Assembly (NCBI GenBank): GCA_964244115.1
Contig: CAXTHM010000015.1
Span: 1 to 61,834, forward strand
Source of the DNA: CADCWK01 sp964244115
GTDB taxonomy: Bacteria > Chloroflexota > Chloroflexia > Thermomicrobiales > UBA6265
Reading direction: 5' to 3'
DNA length: 61,834 nt
The notes beneath the pieces were generated by a model that was not told the DNA's origin, ran no database searches, and was given only the letters and a program-made list of their open reading frames with translations. Positions 27,915-37,584 of this stretch are shown in pieces. The number at the start of each line of letters is the position of its first letter. The first letter of the stretch is position 1. Made by a program: the position numbers and the translations under genes.

Positions 27915-28570
27915 ACGGCCTCTCGCTCGACTACCTGTTCGACAACCAGGCGTATGTGCTGGAACTGACCTGGCAGCATCTCAAGCTCAGTCTCGAAGCG
28001 ATCCTGCTGGGGCTGATCATCGCGATCCCGCTCGGCATCCTCGGGGCGCGATTCTCGGCCCTCGGGCTGCCGATCCTCAGCGTGCTGGGTGTGATCTACA
28101 CGATCCCAAGCATCGCCTTCCTCGGCTTCCTGATCCCGACCCTGGGACTGGGCCAGAACAACGCGCGGGTCGTCCTGGCGGCGTACTCCCTGTCCTTCCT
28201 GGTCCGCAACATCATCACCGGCCTGCGCGGGGTCGACGCGAGCATCCTCGAATCCGCCCGGGGGATGGGCCTCTCCGCGGCCCAGGTCTTCACGCGGGTG
28301 ACGTTCCCGCTGGCGCTGCCGGTGATCGTTGCCGGGCTCCGGACCGCCGTCGTCGTCACGATCAGCACCGCGACGGTGGCGGGCTGGATCGGCGCGGGCG
28401 GACTCGGTCGGCTGCTGTTCGACGGAGTCCGCCTTCGCCGGCCGGGGATGATCCTGGCGGGCGCGATCGCGATCACGCTGCTCGCGATCGCCGTCGATCT
28501 GCTGATCCGCTGGCTGTCGCGGTACCTCGCCGCCAACCGGGCGACCCGGGCAACGTCTCGGTCGTCCTGA
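27911..28570 (+). CDS. Second OpuCB/OpuCD-type permease
   Basis: A 219-residue partner of the first permease. Typical blocks are YTIPSIAFLGFLIPTLGLGQ, NIITGLRGVDASILESARGM and FTRVTFPLALPVIVAGLRTA. The GTG start overlaps the ATPase stop by 4 bp. It completes the importer. Confidence 0.9.
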
Positions 28571-28754
28571 CCCCGGATGCCGCACCCATCGGGACCGACG
28601 GTCTATCCTGTACCGGCGTGACCACCCACGGCCCGGGGAGGACGATCGGTCCGTCCCACTCCACACCGAATCGTCATGCGCCTGGCGAGATTCCGGTCCG
28701 ACCAGCCAGCAGCGGGACGCCGACCGGCGACCGGCCGGCGTTCGGACCCCATCG

Positions 28755-31097
28755 ATGAGCAACCACCCCATGCAGGTGATCCCGACATCCCCGTCCTCCG
28801 AGATCCGACGACGAGCTCGGTGGCCGATGCTCGCGGCGATCGCGCTCGTGCTCGCCGGCCTGGTCGCTCCCCTGACGCCGGAACCGGCGATGGCAACCTC
28901 CGTCGTCGCCCTGCCGATCATGGCCCAGACCGACGCGACGCCAGCCCCGCAGGCACCGGCCGACCCGACCCAGACCCTGACGCTCGCCCAGCTCGGCTAC
29001 GGCAACCAGACGGTCCAGGCCAGCCAGACGACGATCCCGATCGAGCTGCCGTTGCGGCCGGGACAGGCTCTGCTCACCGACAGCATCTTCACCATCCGGT
29101 ACACCGTCTCCCCGATCGTCGATCTCGCGACGTCGTCGATCACCGTCAGCGTCAATGGCGAGCAGCGCACGACCGCCCAGCTGGCCGCCCCGATCGACGG
29201 GGTCGCCTCGGTCGTCGTCCCGTTGACGCCGACCGACCGCCTGCCGGACGTCGCCAGCATCCGGATAGGCCTGCAGGTCGTCCTCAACGAGGCCGGAGTC
29301 GCCTGCCCGCCGGCGGTCGACCCGCGGCGCTGGCTGACAATCCGGTCCGACTCGGTCGCCACGCTCGGCCTGACCAACGCCGACCAGAGCGCCGGGCTGA
29401 GCGACCTCGCCGGTCTGTTCAGTCCGATCTCGCCGGACCCGATCAACCGGCCGGGCCCACCGGCCGCGATGCCCGTCACGATCGTCGTCGGGCAGGGAGC
29501 CGCCGCCGAGGAGTTCCGGGCGGCGGGCTACGTCGCCGTCGCGCTCGGTCGCTGGGCGGCCGAGCGCCATGTCGAGCCCGTGATCCTCTTCTCCGACCAG
29601 ATCCCGGCCGACCAGCCGGCGATCGTCGTCGCGGCCGGCATCCGGTTCGCCGGAGGGCTGACCTGGGGGGACGTCTCCTGGGACGGCACCAACTACACCG
29701 CGCCGACCGGGATGGTCTCGCCCAACCGGGGTCTGCTCGCCCTCCAGCGGACCGCGACCCCACGCCTGCTGATCTCCAGCGCGACCCCGGCGGGCGTTCT
29801 CGACGCCGCCAGCGCCCTGGTCAACCCCGAGCGGTCGGCGGCCCTGACCGGCTCCTACACGATTCTGACCGGCCGCTCCGCCGCCGTCCCCGACATGCGG
29901 ACGCCGACGTGGGATGGCGGCAGCGCCACCTTCGAGCAGCTCGGGGCCGGGTCGTACGACCTTGTCGGGACCGGGCCGCAGTCCGCCGCCCTGACCCTCG
30001 ACCGGCCGGCCGGCTGGGTGATCAGGCCGGGCGCCCGCCTCTCGCTCCAGGTCGCGGTGACCGGCAACGTCTCCCCGGACGCCGCCCTCACGTTGACCCT
30101 CAACGGGATGGTGATCGGCGCGATGCCGGTCCCACCGGGGGGAACCGGGCTCATCGCCACCGGCGCGATCGACGCCAGCCAGACCGTCCGGACCGCCGAC
30201 TTCACGATCCCGCCCGACCTGCTCAACGCCCCACTGGCCGGGGAGACGCATCGACAACTGCGGCTCGGCGTCGCCGCCAGCCTCGGCGCCGGGGCGACGT
30301 GCTCCGGCGGCGCGCCGCCGTCCGTGACGATCCTGGCGAGCTCGCGCTGGTCCCTGCCGCACGCGACCACGGACGATCTCGACCTGGCTCGCTTCCCGGC
30401 GCCCCTGGCAGGGGATCCGCAGGCCGGCGTCGAGCCGCTGATGGTCGTCCTGCCGGACTGGCCGACCACCGGCGAGCAGCAGGCCGCCCTGCGGATGATC
30501 GCCGCGGTCGCACGCTGGTCCGCCGGCGACCAGCGCCTCCTCCCCAACCTGATCCCGGTCAGCCGCCTGAACCCGGCGGACAAGGACACCGCGAACCTGA
30601 TCGTGATCGGTACGACCATCCGGAACCCGGTCGCCGCCCAGCTCGTCCAGGCTCGCTCGCTGACGTTCGGTCCGCCGTCGACGACATCGAGTACGTCGAA
30701 CTACCCGCAGGTCACCGGCGACATCGCGCTGCTGCCGTCGCCGTGGAAGTCGGACGGGGCGGCGCTGCTGATCACGTCCGACTTCGAAGCCGGCGTCCCG
30801 CTCGCCGCCGCGGCGTTCACGGAGTCGGCCGAGCTCGATCTCCTCGGCGGTGGCGTCGTGACGGTCGGCGGGTCAACCGGGCCGCAGGTCCTCGCCAACG
30901 GCCAGACCGCCGTGACTCAGCACTCCGGGCTGGTCGATCGCTTCGGCTGGGATCGCTGGTGGACGTTCCTGGCGATCGTCCTCCTCGTCGGGCTGCTGAT
31001 CGTGCTCCCGGCCCTGGTCGGTGGACGGACGAGTCTGGCAGGAAGAATCCCCAGGCGCAATCGCTCCGGCGCACCACCGTCGTCGTCGGAAATGTGA
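28755..31097 (+). CDS. BcsB-like membrane-anchored surface protein without a cellulose synthase partner nearby
   Basis: A 780-residue protein. An N-terminal membrane/signal segment (residues ~26-48) is followed by TLTLAQLGYGNQTVQ, then a beta-rich domain FTIRYTVSPIVDLATSSITV-SVNG that matches the start of BcsB (a cellulose synthase accessory subunit). Later repeats have the same jelly-roll and flavodoxin-like alternation (LTLTLNGMVIGAMPVPPGGT). One C-terminal membrane helix (FLAIVLLVGLLIVLPALV) ends the protein. In known systems BcsB guides polysaccharide outside the membrane next to BcsA. No BcsA or glycosyltransferase is adjacent; the nearest is ~12 kb away. Assignment is by fold-level resemblance. 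Confidence 0.75.
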   Translation: MSNHPMQVIPTSPSSEIRRRARWPMLAAIALVLAGLVAPLTPEPAMATSVVALPIMAQTDATPAPQAPADPTQTLTLAQLGYGNQTVQASQTTIPIELPLRPGQALLTDSIFTIRYTVSPIVDLATSSITVSVNGEQRTTAQLAAPIDGVASVVVPLTPTDRLPDVASIRIGLQVVLNEAGVACPPAVDPRRWLTIRSDSVATLGLTNADQSAGLSDLAGLFSPISPDPINRPGPPAAMPVTIVVGQGAAAEEFRAAGYVAVALGRWAAERHVEPVILFSDQIPADQPAIVVAAGIRFAGGLTWGDVSWDGTNYTAPTGMVSPNRGLLALQRTATPRLLISSATPAGVLDAASALVNPERSAALTGSYTILTGRSAAVPDMRTPTWDGGSATFEQLGAGSYDLVGTGPQSAALTLDRPAGWVIRPGARLSLQVAVTGNVSPDAALTLTLNGMVIGAMPVPPGGTGLIATGAIDASQTVRTADFTIPPDLLNAPLAGETHRQLRLGVAASLGAGATCSGGAPPSVTILASSRWSLPHATTDDLDLARFPAPLAGDPQAGVEPLMVVLPDWPTTGEQQAALRMIAAVARWSAGDQRLLPNLIPVSRLNPADKDTANLIVIGTTIRNPVAAQLVQARSLTFGPPSTTSSTSNYPQVTGDIALLPSPWKSDGAALLITSDFEAGVPLAAAAFTESAELDLLGGGVVTVGGSTGPQVLANGQTAVTQHSGLVDRFGWDRWWTFLAIVLLVGLLIVLPALVGGRTSLAGRIPRRNRSGAPPSSSEM

Positions 31098-31548
31098 TCG
31101 TTGATCGCTGGCAATTGGCCGCACTCCGCCCGATCGAGCCGGGTGAGGGCGACGCTGATGCCTGACAACCTCCCCGGAACCGCTCGTCCTGGAGCGGGCG
31201 CTGAAGCCGCCCGGCAACTCGAAAATCGCTGTTGATAGCGGGTTCCAGGTGAAGGACGCGAGGTAGTGATAGGGAACGTGCTCGTGGTTCACCCGACGGG
31301 AATCGCGAGAACCGACCGATCTCGTTCAGCGGAACGCGTGTTGCGCGACACCGGACCAAGAACGACTTCGCCGTGACGGCCACCGGGTATATGCTGTTCG
31401 CGGCGACGTGTCACCGACCTGATAACGCTGCCAGCCCGATCCCCTCAACGGGCGGCCCATGATGAGACCGACGAGGTGTCAGGGGTCCTGATCGCCGGTC
31501 GTCCGCTCGCCGCCGTTCCGCGGCCAGCACCGTTGAGGGTGACCCGCC
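31098..31548. other. Intergenic region, nothing clear
   Basis: About 450 bp without a plausible gene. A TATATGCT stretch near 31390 lies ~155 bp before the next start and could be a -10. No repeat of the R family is present. Confidence 0.4.
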
Positions 31549-32622
31549 ATGGCCAACCGCTCCCACGCCGCGACCCGGCGCCCGGCCCGACGCTCCGGGC
31601 TCGTCCCGACCCTGATCGCGGTGGGCGGCGTCCTGGCGACCGCCGGCGCGATCTATCTGCTCGTCATCATGCCCGCGCTCGGCGGAGCGCCCGCCGACGC
31701 CGAAGCGGAGGGGACCCAGATCGCCGCCACGCTCGACCCGATCGGTCGCTTCGAGGCGGCGACCGTCGCGGCCGCGATCGAAACGCCACCAGCGGCGACC
31801 GTCACGAGCGAGCCGACCACGACGGCCACGGCGACGCCGCGCGTCGTGAACATCGGTCGAAGCCAGGCGATCCCGACCACCACGCCGTTGCCGAACATCG
31901 CCGGGCGGCCGGACCCCACCCTCACGGCGACCGCCCGCACCATCCCGGCTCCGGCACGAACGCCGACTCCGCGAGCGACGCCGACCCGGATCGGCCCCGG
32001 CCTGGTCGCGACCGACCCTCCCGAAGCGCAGGCCAATCCGCAGCTCCCGTCGTTGGGGGACGCACAGCCGACGGCCACGCCGCCCGCGACGATCGAGGCG
32101 CAACGGCAGGTCCTGCCCACCGCCTCGGCGACCGAGTCTGCACCCACAGTCGCCCAACCGGCGAGGGGGACCGACAGTCTCGGTCAGGTACCGAATAGAA
32201 GACCGACGACTGCCGAACCGACGGCACCGGCCGACGACCCGGGCCCTACAGCGACACCGGAGGACCCGAATCCAACGGCACCGGGGCGACCGCGGCCAAC
32301 CGCGACATCAGCACCGACTGCGATGCTGACACCGACCGGGACGCCGACTCGGGAGTCGACCTCGACCTCGACACCGACATCGACGCCCGAACCAGCGCCG
32401 ACCGGGACGTCGCTTCCGGTCCCGACGACGACACCGGAGCGCAGCAGACCGTCCATACAGCCCTCGGCGACCGACGCCGCGCAGTCGACGGCGACCCCGC
32501 GAGGGCGACCGACCAGTTCTCCGACCGCCAAGCCGACTCGACCATCCCGGCGGACGACGACCGCCGGGCCCACACCGACCGCTCCCCAGGCACCGGAATC
32601 GACTCGCCCGCCAAGGATCTGA
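31549..32622 (+). CDS. Membrane-anchored Pro/Thr-rich stalk protein
   Basis: A 357-residue protein. A basic N-terminus (RRPARRSG) and one membrane segment (LIAVGGVLATAGAIYLLVIM, residues ~20-40) are followed by ~310 residues dominated by Thr, Pro, Ala and Ser, with Arg increasing toward the C-terminus. No folded domain is visible. Third-position GC and codon use are like the neighbours, so it looks coding. Probably an extracellular stalk or glycosylation target. It ends just before repeat R6. Confidence 0.7.
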   Translation: MANRSHAATRRPARRSGLVPTLIAVGGVLATAGAIYLLVIMPALGGAPADAEAEGTQIAATLDPIGRFEAATVAAAIETPPAATVTSEPTTTATATPRVVNIGRSQAIPTTTPLPNIAGRPDPTLTATARTIPAPARTPTPRATPTRIGPGLVATDPPEAQANPQLPSLGDAQPTATPPATIEAQRQVLPTASATESAPTVAQPARGTDSLGQVPNRRPTTAEPTAPADDPGPTATPEDPNPTAPGRPRPTATSAPTAMLTPTGTPTRESTSTSTPTSTPEPAPTGTSLPVPTTTPERSRPSIQPSATDAAQSTATPRGRPTSSPTAKPTRPSRRTTTAGPTPTAPQAPESTRPPRI

Positions 32623-32630
32623 TGTGGTTC

Positions 32631-32704
32631 GTAGGGGCGCAGCCCTCGCTTCGCTGGCAAGTCCAGCGCCCGCGGGCGCCATCGCCCCGCAGGGCGATAA
32701 CCGG
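32631..32704 (+). repeat. Dispersed palindromic repeat, copy R6
   Basis: Begins GTAGGGGCGCAGCCCTCGC, passes through the core GCGCCCGCGGGCGCC and ATCGCCCCGCAGGGCGAT and ends AACCGG. It starts 9 bp after the stalk-protein stop. Confidence 0.75.
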
Positions 32705-32783
32705 TATCCGCGACCGCATCCGGAGCAGTTCGACCGAACTGACATCATCGGCGAGCGTCCGGTCATCCGTCATCTGAATGGAT

Positions 32784-32849
32784 GCCAAGCCAATCTCGCC
32801 TGCCGGCGATGGGCGCTGCGGCGGCCGGGCTCGCCAGCTGCGCCCCTAC
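32784..32849 (-). repeat. Dispersed palindromic repeat, copy R7
   Basis: The minus strand begins GTAGGGGCGCAGCTGGCGAG, continues GCCGCCGCAGCGCCCATCGC and ends near GGCTTGGC. It faces R6 as an inverted pair with an ~80-bp spacer. The remaining spacer to 32927 holds no gene. Confidence 0.65.
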
Positions 32850-32927
32850 AGCGACCTTCGCGGCTCAGACAGGCGCGATCTCGTTGAACGGTCGGGATTC
32901 AGGCCGCTCCGGTGGCTCTCGCTGGCG

Positions 32928-33200
32928 TCAGGTCCGATCCTCGTTGGTCTCAACGTCGGGAACGTCATCCAGACGCACCACCGGCAGCGGGGGCACCCGT
33001 CGCGTGCCCCCGGTGGGCTTGAGGCGCCGTGGCGGGTAGCGCGGGTTGATGTCGCCGGCGATGTCGGCAGCCTCGGGTGGGGTCCGCCGCCGGTCGCGGC
33101 GGTAGAGGACCATCACGACCAGCGCGAGGACCGCGAACGGCACCGAGAAGCAGAACGTAAGCAGTAGGAGATCGACCAGGCCCACGCCGAAGACTGTCAT
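32928..33200 (-). CDS. Small membrane protein, unknown
   Basis: A 90-residue protein: one N-terminal membrane segment (LVDLLLLTFCFSVPFAVLAL, continuing VVMVLY), a basic stop-transfer YRRDRRR and a soluble Pro/Arg/Asp-rich tail. Family not recognised. It follows another membrane-protein gene by 130 bp on the same strand. Confidence 0.55.
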   Translation of the reverse strand: MTVFGVGLVDLLLLTFCFSVPFAVLALVVMVLYRRDRRRTPPEAADIAGDINPRYPPRRLKPTGGTRRVPPLPVVRLDDVPDVETNEDRT

Positions 33201-33330
33201 CGCGTCACCCTGTTCCCGTCGACGGTCACCGTTCCCTCACCTGGAAGTCGGTCTGGTCCCAAAGGTAGCCGATCCGGGATCGAGCGACGGCCCGACGGGA
33301 TCGCATCGCGGCGTGCCCGCATCGAACCGA

Positions 33331-34167
33331 TCACGACCGCGAGCGGCTCCCGGATGGCCAGGAGCCGGGGGCGCCCGGTCGGGGTTCGGAGCCGCCGGTC
33401 GGTGCCGAAGCCGCGCCGTCGCGGACGTCCCGCTCGGAGTCGAGGGGCTGTCGAGCCGGCTGGCGGGACGGATCGCGACGCGGTGGACCCGGCGCGGAAC
33501 CGTCATCGCGCGGAGCGAGCGAGCGATGGTCGGTCTGCGATCCCGGCCGGGCGGGGTATCGCTCGGTCCGGCGCGCCGTCCCCGCTCGCTCGACCGGAGC
33601 ATCCGGCGTTCGACGGCCCTCGCGCTCGCGTCGCTCCGGCGGCTCCGGTCGACGACGCTGAGGATCATCCGCATCCGGTCGAGCCGGGCGAGGGCCGCGC
33701 TCCGATCCGGGTCGGCTCCCCGTCCCTGGGGCGTCCGGGTCGTCCGACGGCGGGCGTCGAGCATGAGTCCGATCGGCGGGCCGGGCCGGGCCCGGGCGGG
33801 AGGAGGTCACCTGGAGCTGCCGGCGCTGGATCGCGCCGGTCGATTCCTGGTATCGGTACCAGAGTACCCAGGCGGCCGAGCCGACCAGCCCGAGCAGCGT
33901 CAGCCCGACGACGACGGCGAAGGCGGTGGTGTCGACGGTATCGAGGAGGACCATCAGGGTGGTCGCGAAGAGGAGGATCACCCCGGCGATGGTCAGCAGG
34001 CGACCGCCCGCCAGCGCCGATCGCACCGTCCGGCGCCGGTTGCGGACATCGACCCACGGCGTATCGTCACCGGGAATGCGCAGACGGCGCGGGAGGAGAT
34101 CACGCAGGAGCGTCCCGGCCACCATCATGAGCGCTCCCAGGATCCCGCCCAGGACGATGAAGTCCAC
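33331..34167 (-). CDS. Membrane protein with three hydrophobic segments and a long Arg/Pro-rich tail
   Basis: A 278-residue protein. Segments lie at ~5-22, ~56-75 and ~82-104 (FAVVVGLTLLGLVGSAAWVL). From ~115 to the end the sequence is Arg/Pro/Asp/Ser-rich and surely disordered. Family not recognised. The tail is so biased that a shorter true product through a frameshift cannot be excluded. Confidence 0.5.
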   Translation of the reverse strand: MDFIVLGGILGALMMVAGTLLRDLLPRRLRIPGDDTPWVDVRNRRRTVRSALAGGRLLTIAGVILLFATTLMVLLDTVDTTAFAVVVGLTLLGLVGSAAWVLWYRYQESTGAIQRRQLQVTSSRPGPARPADRTHARRPPSDDPDAPGTGSRPGSERGPRPARPDADDPQRRRPEPPERREREGRRTPDAPVERAGTARRTERYPARPGSQTDHRSLAPRDDGSAPGPPRRDPSRQPARQPLDSERDVRDGAASAPTGGSEPRPGAPGSWPSGSRSRS

Positions 34168-34499
34168 CAGTCCGCTCCCTGAGGCACCGTCCGACCGATC
34201 CGGGCGCCCATCATGTCGATGCCATCGTCATCTCATCTGAACGGCAAGTGTACTGACTGACGCGCGACCGGGCGATGCGGGGTTCGATGATGGTCTGATC
34301 CCCCCACCCGGTTGCCACGCGCCCCATCGTCACCGACCCCGGCCAGCCGGGTTCACGACCTAGTCGCGGGACGGGTATGCTGCGATGAGCAGCACGCGCC
34401 TCGAACCCCACGAGCCGCCACCGGACCCGTGCGCACCTAATCGCCCTGGGGCCGGTTCCCGGCCGGTCGGGCGAACCCATGAGAGGACGCTGGACACGC
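34168..34499. other. Divergent spacer before PEP carboxylase
   Basis: About 330 bp between divergent genes. A TATGCT hexamer near 34375, ~125 bp before the ppc start, is a candidate -10. Nothing else is evident. Confidence 0.4.
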
Positions 34500-37337
34500 A
34501 TGGCGGCAGGACGCTCGATCTCGGACGACATCTTCCTCCTTGGCGACCTGCTCGGCGATGCCATCCGCGCCCAGGCCGGCGAGTCCGCCTACGAGTTCGA
34601 GGAGGTCATTCGCGGCCTGGCCAAGTCGGCCCGCGGCGGCGACACCTCGGCCCGGCGGGAGATGGAAGCCGCGCTCCGCGACGCCAGCAGCGACGACCTC
34701 CGCGTCCTGATCCGGGCCTTTACGTCCTACTTCCAGCTCGTCAACCTCGCCGAGGACAACGAGCGCATCCGCCGCCTCCGCCGCCGGGACTTCGAGACCG
34801 ACCCGACGCCCCGACGCGGCTCCCTCCGAGCCGTGATCGGCGCCCTGGCGGTCGGGCGGGACGACCGCCCCGGCCTGACCGCCGCGGAGATGCAGGCGCT
34901 GCTCGACCGCGCCGAGGTCCGTCTCGTCCTGACCGCCCACCCGACCGAGTCGCGCCGCCGGACGATCATCGACAAACTCGCCCGGATCTTCGCCTACCTC
35001 CGCGCCATCGACGAGCGCACCCCGGTCCCGCAGGAGTTGACCCGGACACGGGAGCGGGTCGCCGCCACGGTCGCCGAACTCTGGAGCTCCGATGAGATCC
35101 GGGCCGTCTCCCCGAGCGTACTGGACGAGGTCCGGGCCGGCCTCGTCTACTTCGGCAGCACCCTCGTCGGCGTCGTCCCCCAGATCTACCGGGATCTCGA
35201 GGCGGCGCTGGCGGAGTCCTACCCGGGTGACCCGATCCGAGTGCCGCCGTTCATCGACTTCGGCTCCTGGATGGGCGGTGACCGCGACGGCAACCCGAAT
35301 GTCACGCCGGCCGCCACCGTCGAGGCCCTGTCACTGATGCGGGACACCGCCCTCCGCTTCCTCGAAGACCGCCTGACCGAGCTGGCCGGCCGTCTGTCGG
35401 TCTCCGAGTGGATCGCCGGACCAGCCCAGCAGCTGGACGCTCACCTCGCGACCTACCGGAGCTGGTTCCCGGACATGGGCGCCGAGCTGGAATCGCTCAA
35501 CCGGGGCGAGCCGTACCGCCAGCTCCTGACGCTGATGCGCGAGCGCCTCCGCTTCACCCGCGCCCAGGGGATCAGCCATCGGGACAGCCACGAGATCCTG
35601 CCCGGCGACCCGCGCGGCGACCGCATCCCCGTCCCGACGGGCAGCCAGCTCGCCAGCCCCTACGCCACCCCGGCCGACCTGCTCGCCGACCTCGGGGTGA
35701 TCCGCGAGTCGCTGCTGGCCCAGGGCGAGCACATCGTGGCCGACGGCGATCTGCGGGACGTGATCCGGCAGGTCGAGGTCTTCGGCTTCCACTTCGCGAC
35801 GCTCGACATCCGCGACCACTCCCGTCGCCACGAGACGGCGCTGGCCGAGGTCTTCGCGCTGACCGGCGTGGCGTCCGATTACGCAGATCTCGATGAGGGA
35901 TCGCGATTCCGGCTGCTCGCCGGCGAGATCGGCTCGGCCCGCCCGATCGTTCCCCACGACGTCTCGGCCCTGTCGGACACGGCGCGTGAGGTGATCCAGA
36001 CCTTCCGCGTGATCCGCGCCGCCCTGGCCGGGCAGGACGCCGGTGCGATCCGGACCTACATCATCTCCAACACCGAGGAGCCGAGCGACATCCTCGAAGT
36101 CCTGCTCCTGATGAAGGAGACCGGCCTGGCGAAGCCCGGCGGCCACGAGGCGCAACTGCGGATCGCGCCGCTGTTCGAAGCCGGGGCCACGCTCCGGGCG
36201 GCGCCGGAGACGATGCGGACGCTCCTCGCCGAGCCGACCTACCGGGCGGCACTCGCCAGCGTCGGCGACACCCAGGAGATCATGGTCGGCTACTCCGACT
36301 CCAACAAGGACGTCGGGTACCTCGGCTCGACCTGGGGCCTCTACATCGCGCAGGACCGGCTCGCCGCAGCCATCCGGGCGCACGGTGTCGATCTGGTCTT
36401 CTTCCACGGCCGGGGCGGCTCGATCGGCCGGGGCGGCGGCCCGACCAACGCCGCCATCCTCGCCCTGCCGCCGGACACGATCAGCGGCGGGATCAAACTG
36501 ACAGAGCAGGGCGAGGTGATCTCGGCCCGGTACGCGACCCCGGAGATCGCCCACCGCGAACTGGAACTGACCGGCGGCGCCGTCCTGCTCCAGACGATCG
36601 GCCTGCCCGACGAGCCCACCCCGGAGCAGCTCGCCCGGTACGGCGAGATCATGGGGGTCATGTCGACGGCGTCGTCAGCCGAGTACCGCGACCTGGTCTA
36701 CGGCGACGACGCCCTGGTCGACTTCTTCACCGCCGTCACCCCGATCAACGAGATCACCCAGCTCCAGCTCGGCTCGCGCCCGGCCCGCCGCGTCAATACC
36801 GGCCGGATCGAGGATCTGCGGGCAATCCCGTGGGTGTTCGCCTGGACGCAGTCCCGGATCCTCCTGCCCGGCTGGTACGGCCTCGGCAGCGGTCTGGCGG
36901 CGGCGCGGGACCGGTTCGGCGTCGAGGTCCTGCGGGAGATGGATGCCGGCTGGCTGTTCTTCCGCAATACGATCCGGAACGCCGAGATGGCGCTCGCCAA
37001 GGCGGACCGGTCGATCGCCGCCCGCTACGTCGCCGCGGCCGAGCAGTCGCCGTCGCGGGACGCCGTCTGGGCGCGAATCCAGAACGAGTGGGACCGGACC
37101 GAGACCCTCCTGCTCGACATCACCGGGCAGGCCCGGCTACTCGATCAGGACCTCGTCCTGCAGCGGTCGATCGAGCGGCGCAACCCGTACGTCGATCCGC
37201 TCAGCTTCCTCCAGCTCGAACTGCGCCGCCGACTGCGGGACGGGCAGGCGACCCTGAGCGAGCAGGACGCGGACCTGACCAAGGCGATGCTCCTCACGAT
37301 CAATGGCATCGCCAGCGGACTGAAGAACACGGGCTGA
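34500..37337 (+). CDS. ppc: Phosphoenolpyruvate carboxylase
   Basis: Carboxylates PEP with bicarbonate to oxaloacetate, replenishing the TCA cycle. About 945 residues, full length. Catalytic blocks are LVLTAHPTES with the essential His near residue 147, FGSWMGGDRDGNPNVT (~255), VGYSDSNKDVGYL, FHGRGGSIGRGGGPT (~635) with the catalytic Arg/Gly loop, and the C-terminal QRSIERRNPYVDPLSFLQ-LELRRRLR. The terminal residues INGIASGLKNTG carry the expected INGI(A)xGxxNTG end. The start may be ATG 34500 or 34479; GAGAGGA lies before the former. Confidence 0.95.
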   Translation: MAAGRSISDDIFLLGDLLGDAIRAQAGESAYEFEEVIRGLAKSARGGDTSARREMEAALRDASSDDLRVLIRAFTSYFQLVNLAEDNERIRRLRRRDFETDPTPRRGSLRAVIGALAVGRDDRPGLTAAEMQALLDRAEVRLVLTAHPTESRRRTIIDKLARIFAYLRAIDERTPVPQELTRTRERVAATVAELWSSDEIRAVSPSVLDEVRAGLVYFGSTLVGVVPQIYRDLEAALAESYPGDPIRVPPFIDFGSWMGGDRDGNPNVTPAATVEALSLMRDTALRFLEDRLTELAGRLSVSEWIAGPAQQLDAHLATYRSWFPDMGAELESLNRGEPYRQLLTLMRERLRFTRAQGISHRDSHEILPGDPRGDRIPVPTGSQLASPYATPADLLADLGVIRESLLAQGEHIVADGDLRDVIRQVEVFGFHFATLDIRDHSRRHETALAEVFALTGVASDYADLDEGSRFRLLAGEIGSARPIVPHDVSALSDTAREVIQTFRVIRAALAGQDAGAIRTYIISNTEEPSDILEVLLLMKETGLAKPGGHEAQLRIAPLFEAGATLRAAPETMRTLLAEPTYRAALASVGDTQEIMVGYSDSNKDVGYLGSTWGLYIAQDRLAAAIRAHGVDLVFFHGRGGSIGRGGGPTNAAILALPPDTISGGIKLTEQGEVISARYATPEIAHRELELTGGAVLLQTIGLPDEPTPEQLARYGEIMGVMSTASSAEYRDLVYGDDALVDFFTAVTPINEITQLQLGSRPARRVNTGRIEDLRAIPWVFAWTQSRILLPGWYGLGSGLAAARDRFGVEVLREMDAGWLFFRNTIRNAEMALAKADRSIAARYVAAAEQSPSRDAVWARIQNEWDRTETLLLDITGQARLLDQDLVLQRSIERRNPYVDPLSFLQLELRRRLRDGQATLSEQDADLTKAMLLTINGIASGLKNTG

Positions 37338-37584
37338 CCCGTCGCTGTCGTAGCGTGCTCCGGATCGGATCGCCAGCCGCGGTTCCGCGTCGATGGCCGC
37401 TGCACGGATGCACTGCCCAGCCCGGAACATGAGCGGAGCGACAGACGTCCGCGGGTGGGATCACGTATCCTGTCCGGAGTTTGCGAACAGTTCTCAAGCA
37501 GCACGTCGTCACCGACGAGCGAGCATGACCCGGCCCCACCCGCCGCGCCCGAGGAGAGTCACGCTGAACGAGCAGGGAGAGCAG

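Noticed and set aside
33237..34130. Plus-strand frames opposite the three-helix membrane protein
   Set aside because: Only Arg/Pro/Gly-rich; the minus-strand frame has three convincing hydrophobic segments.
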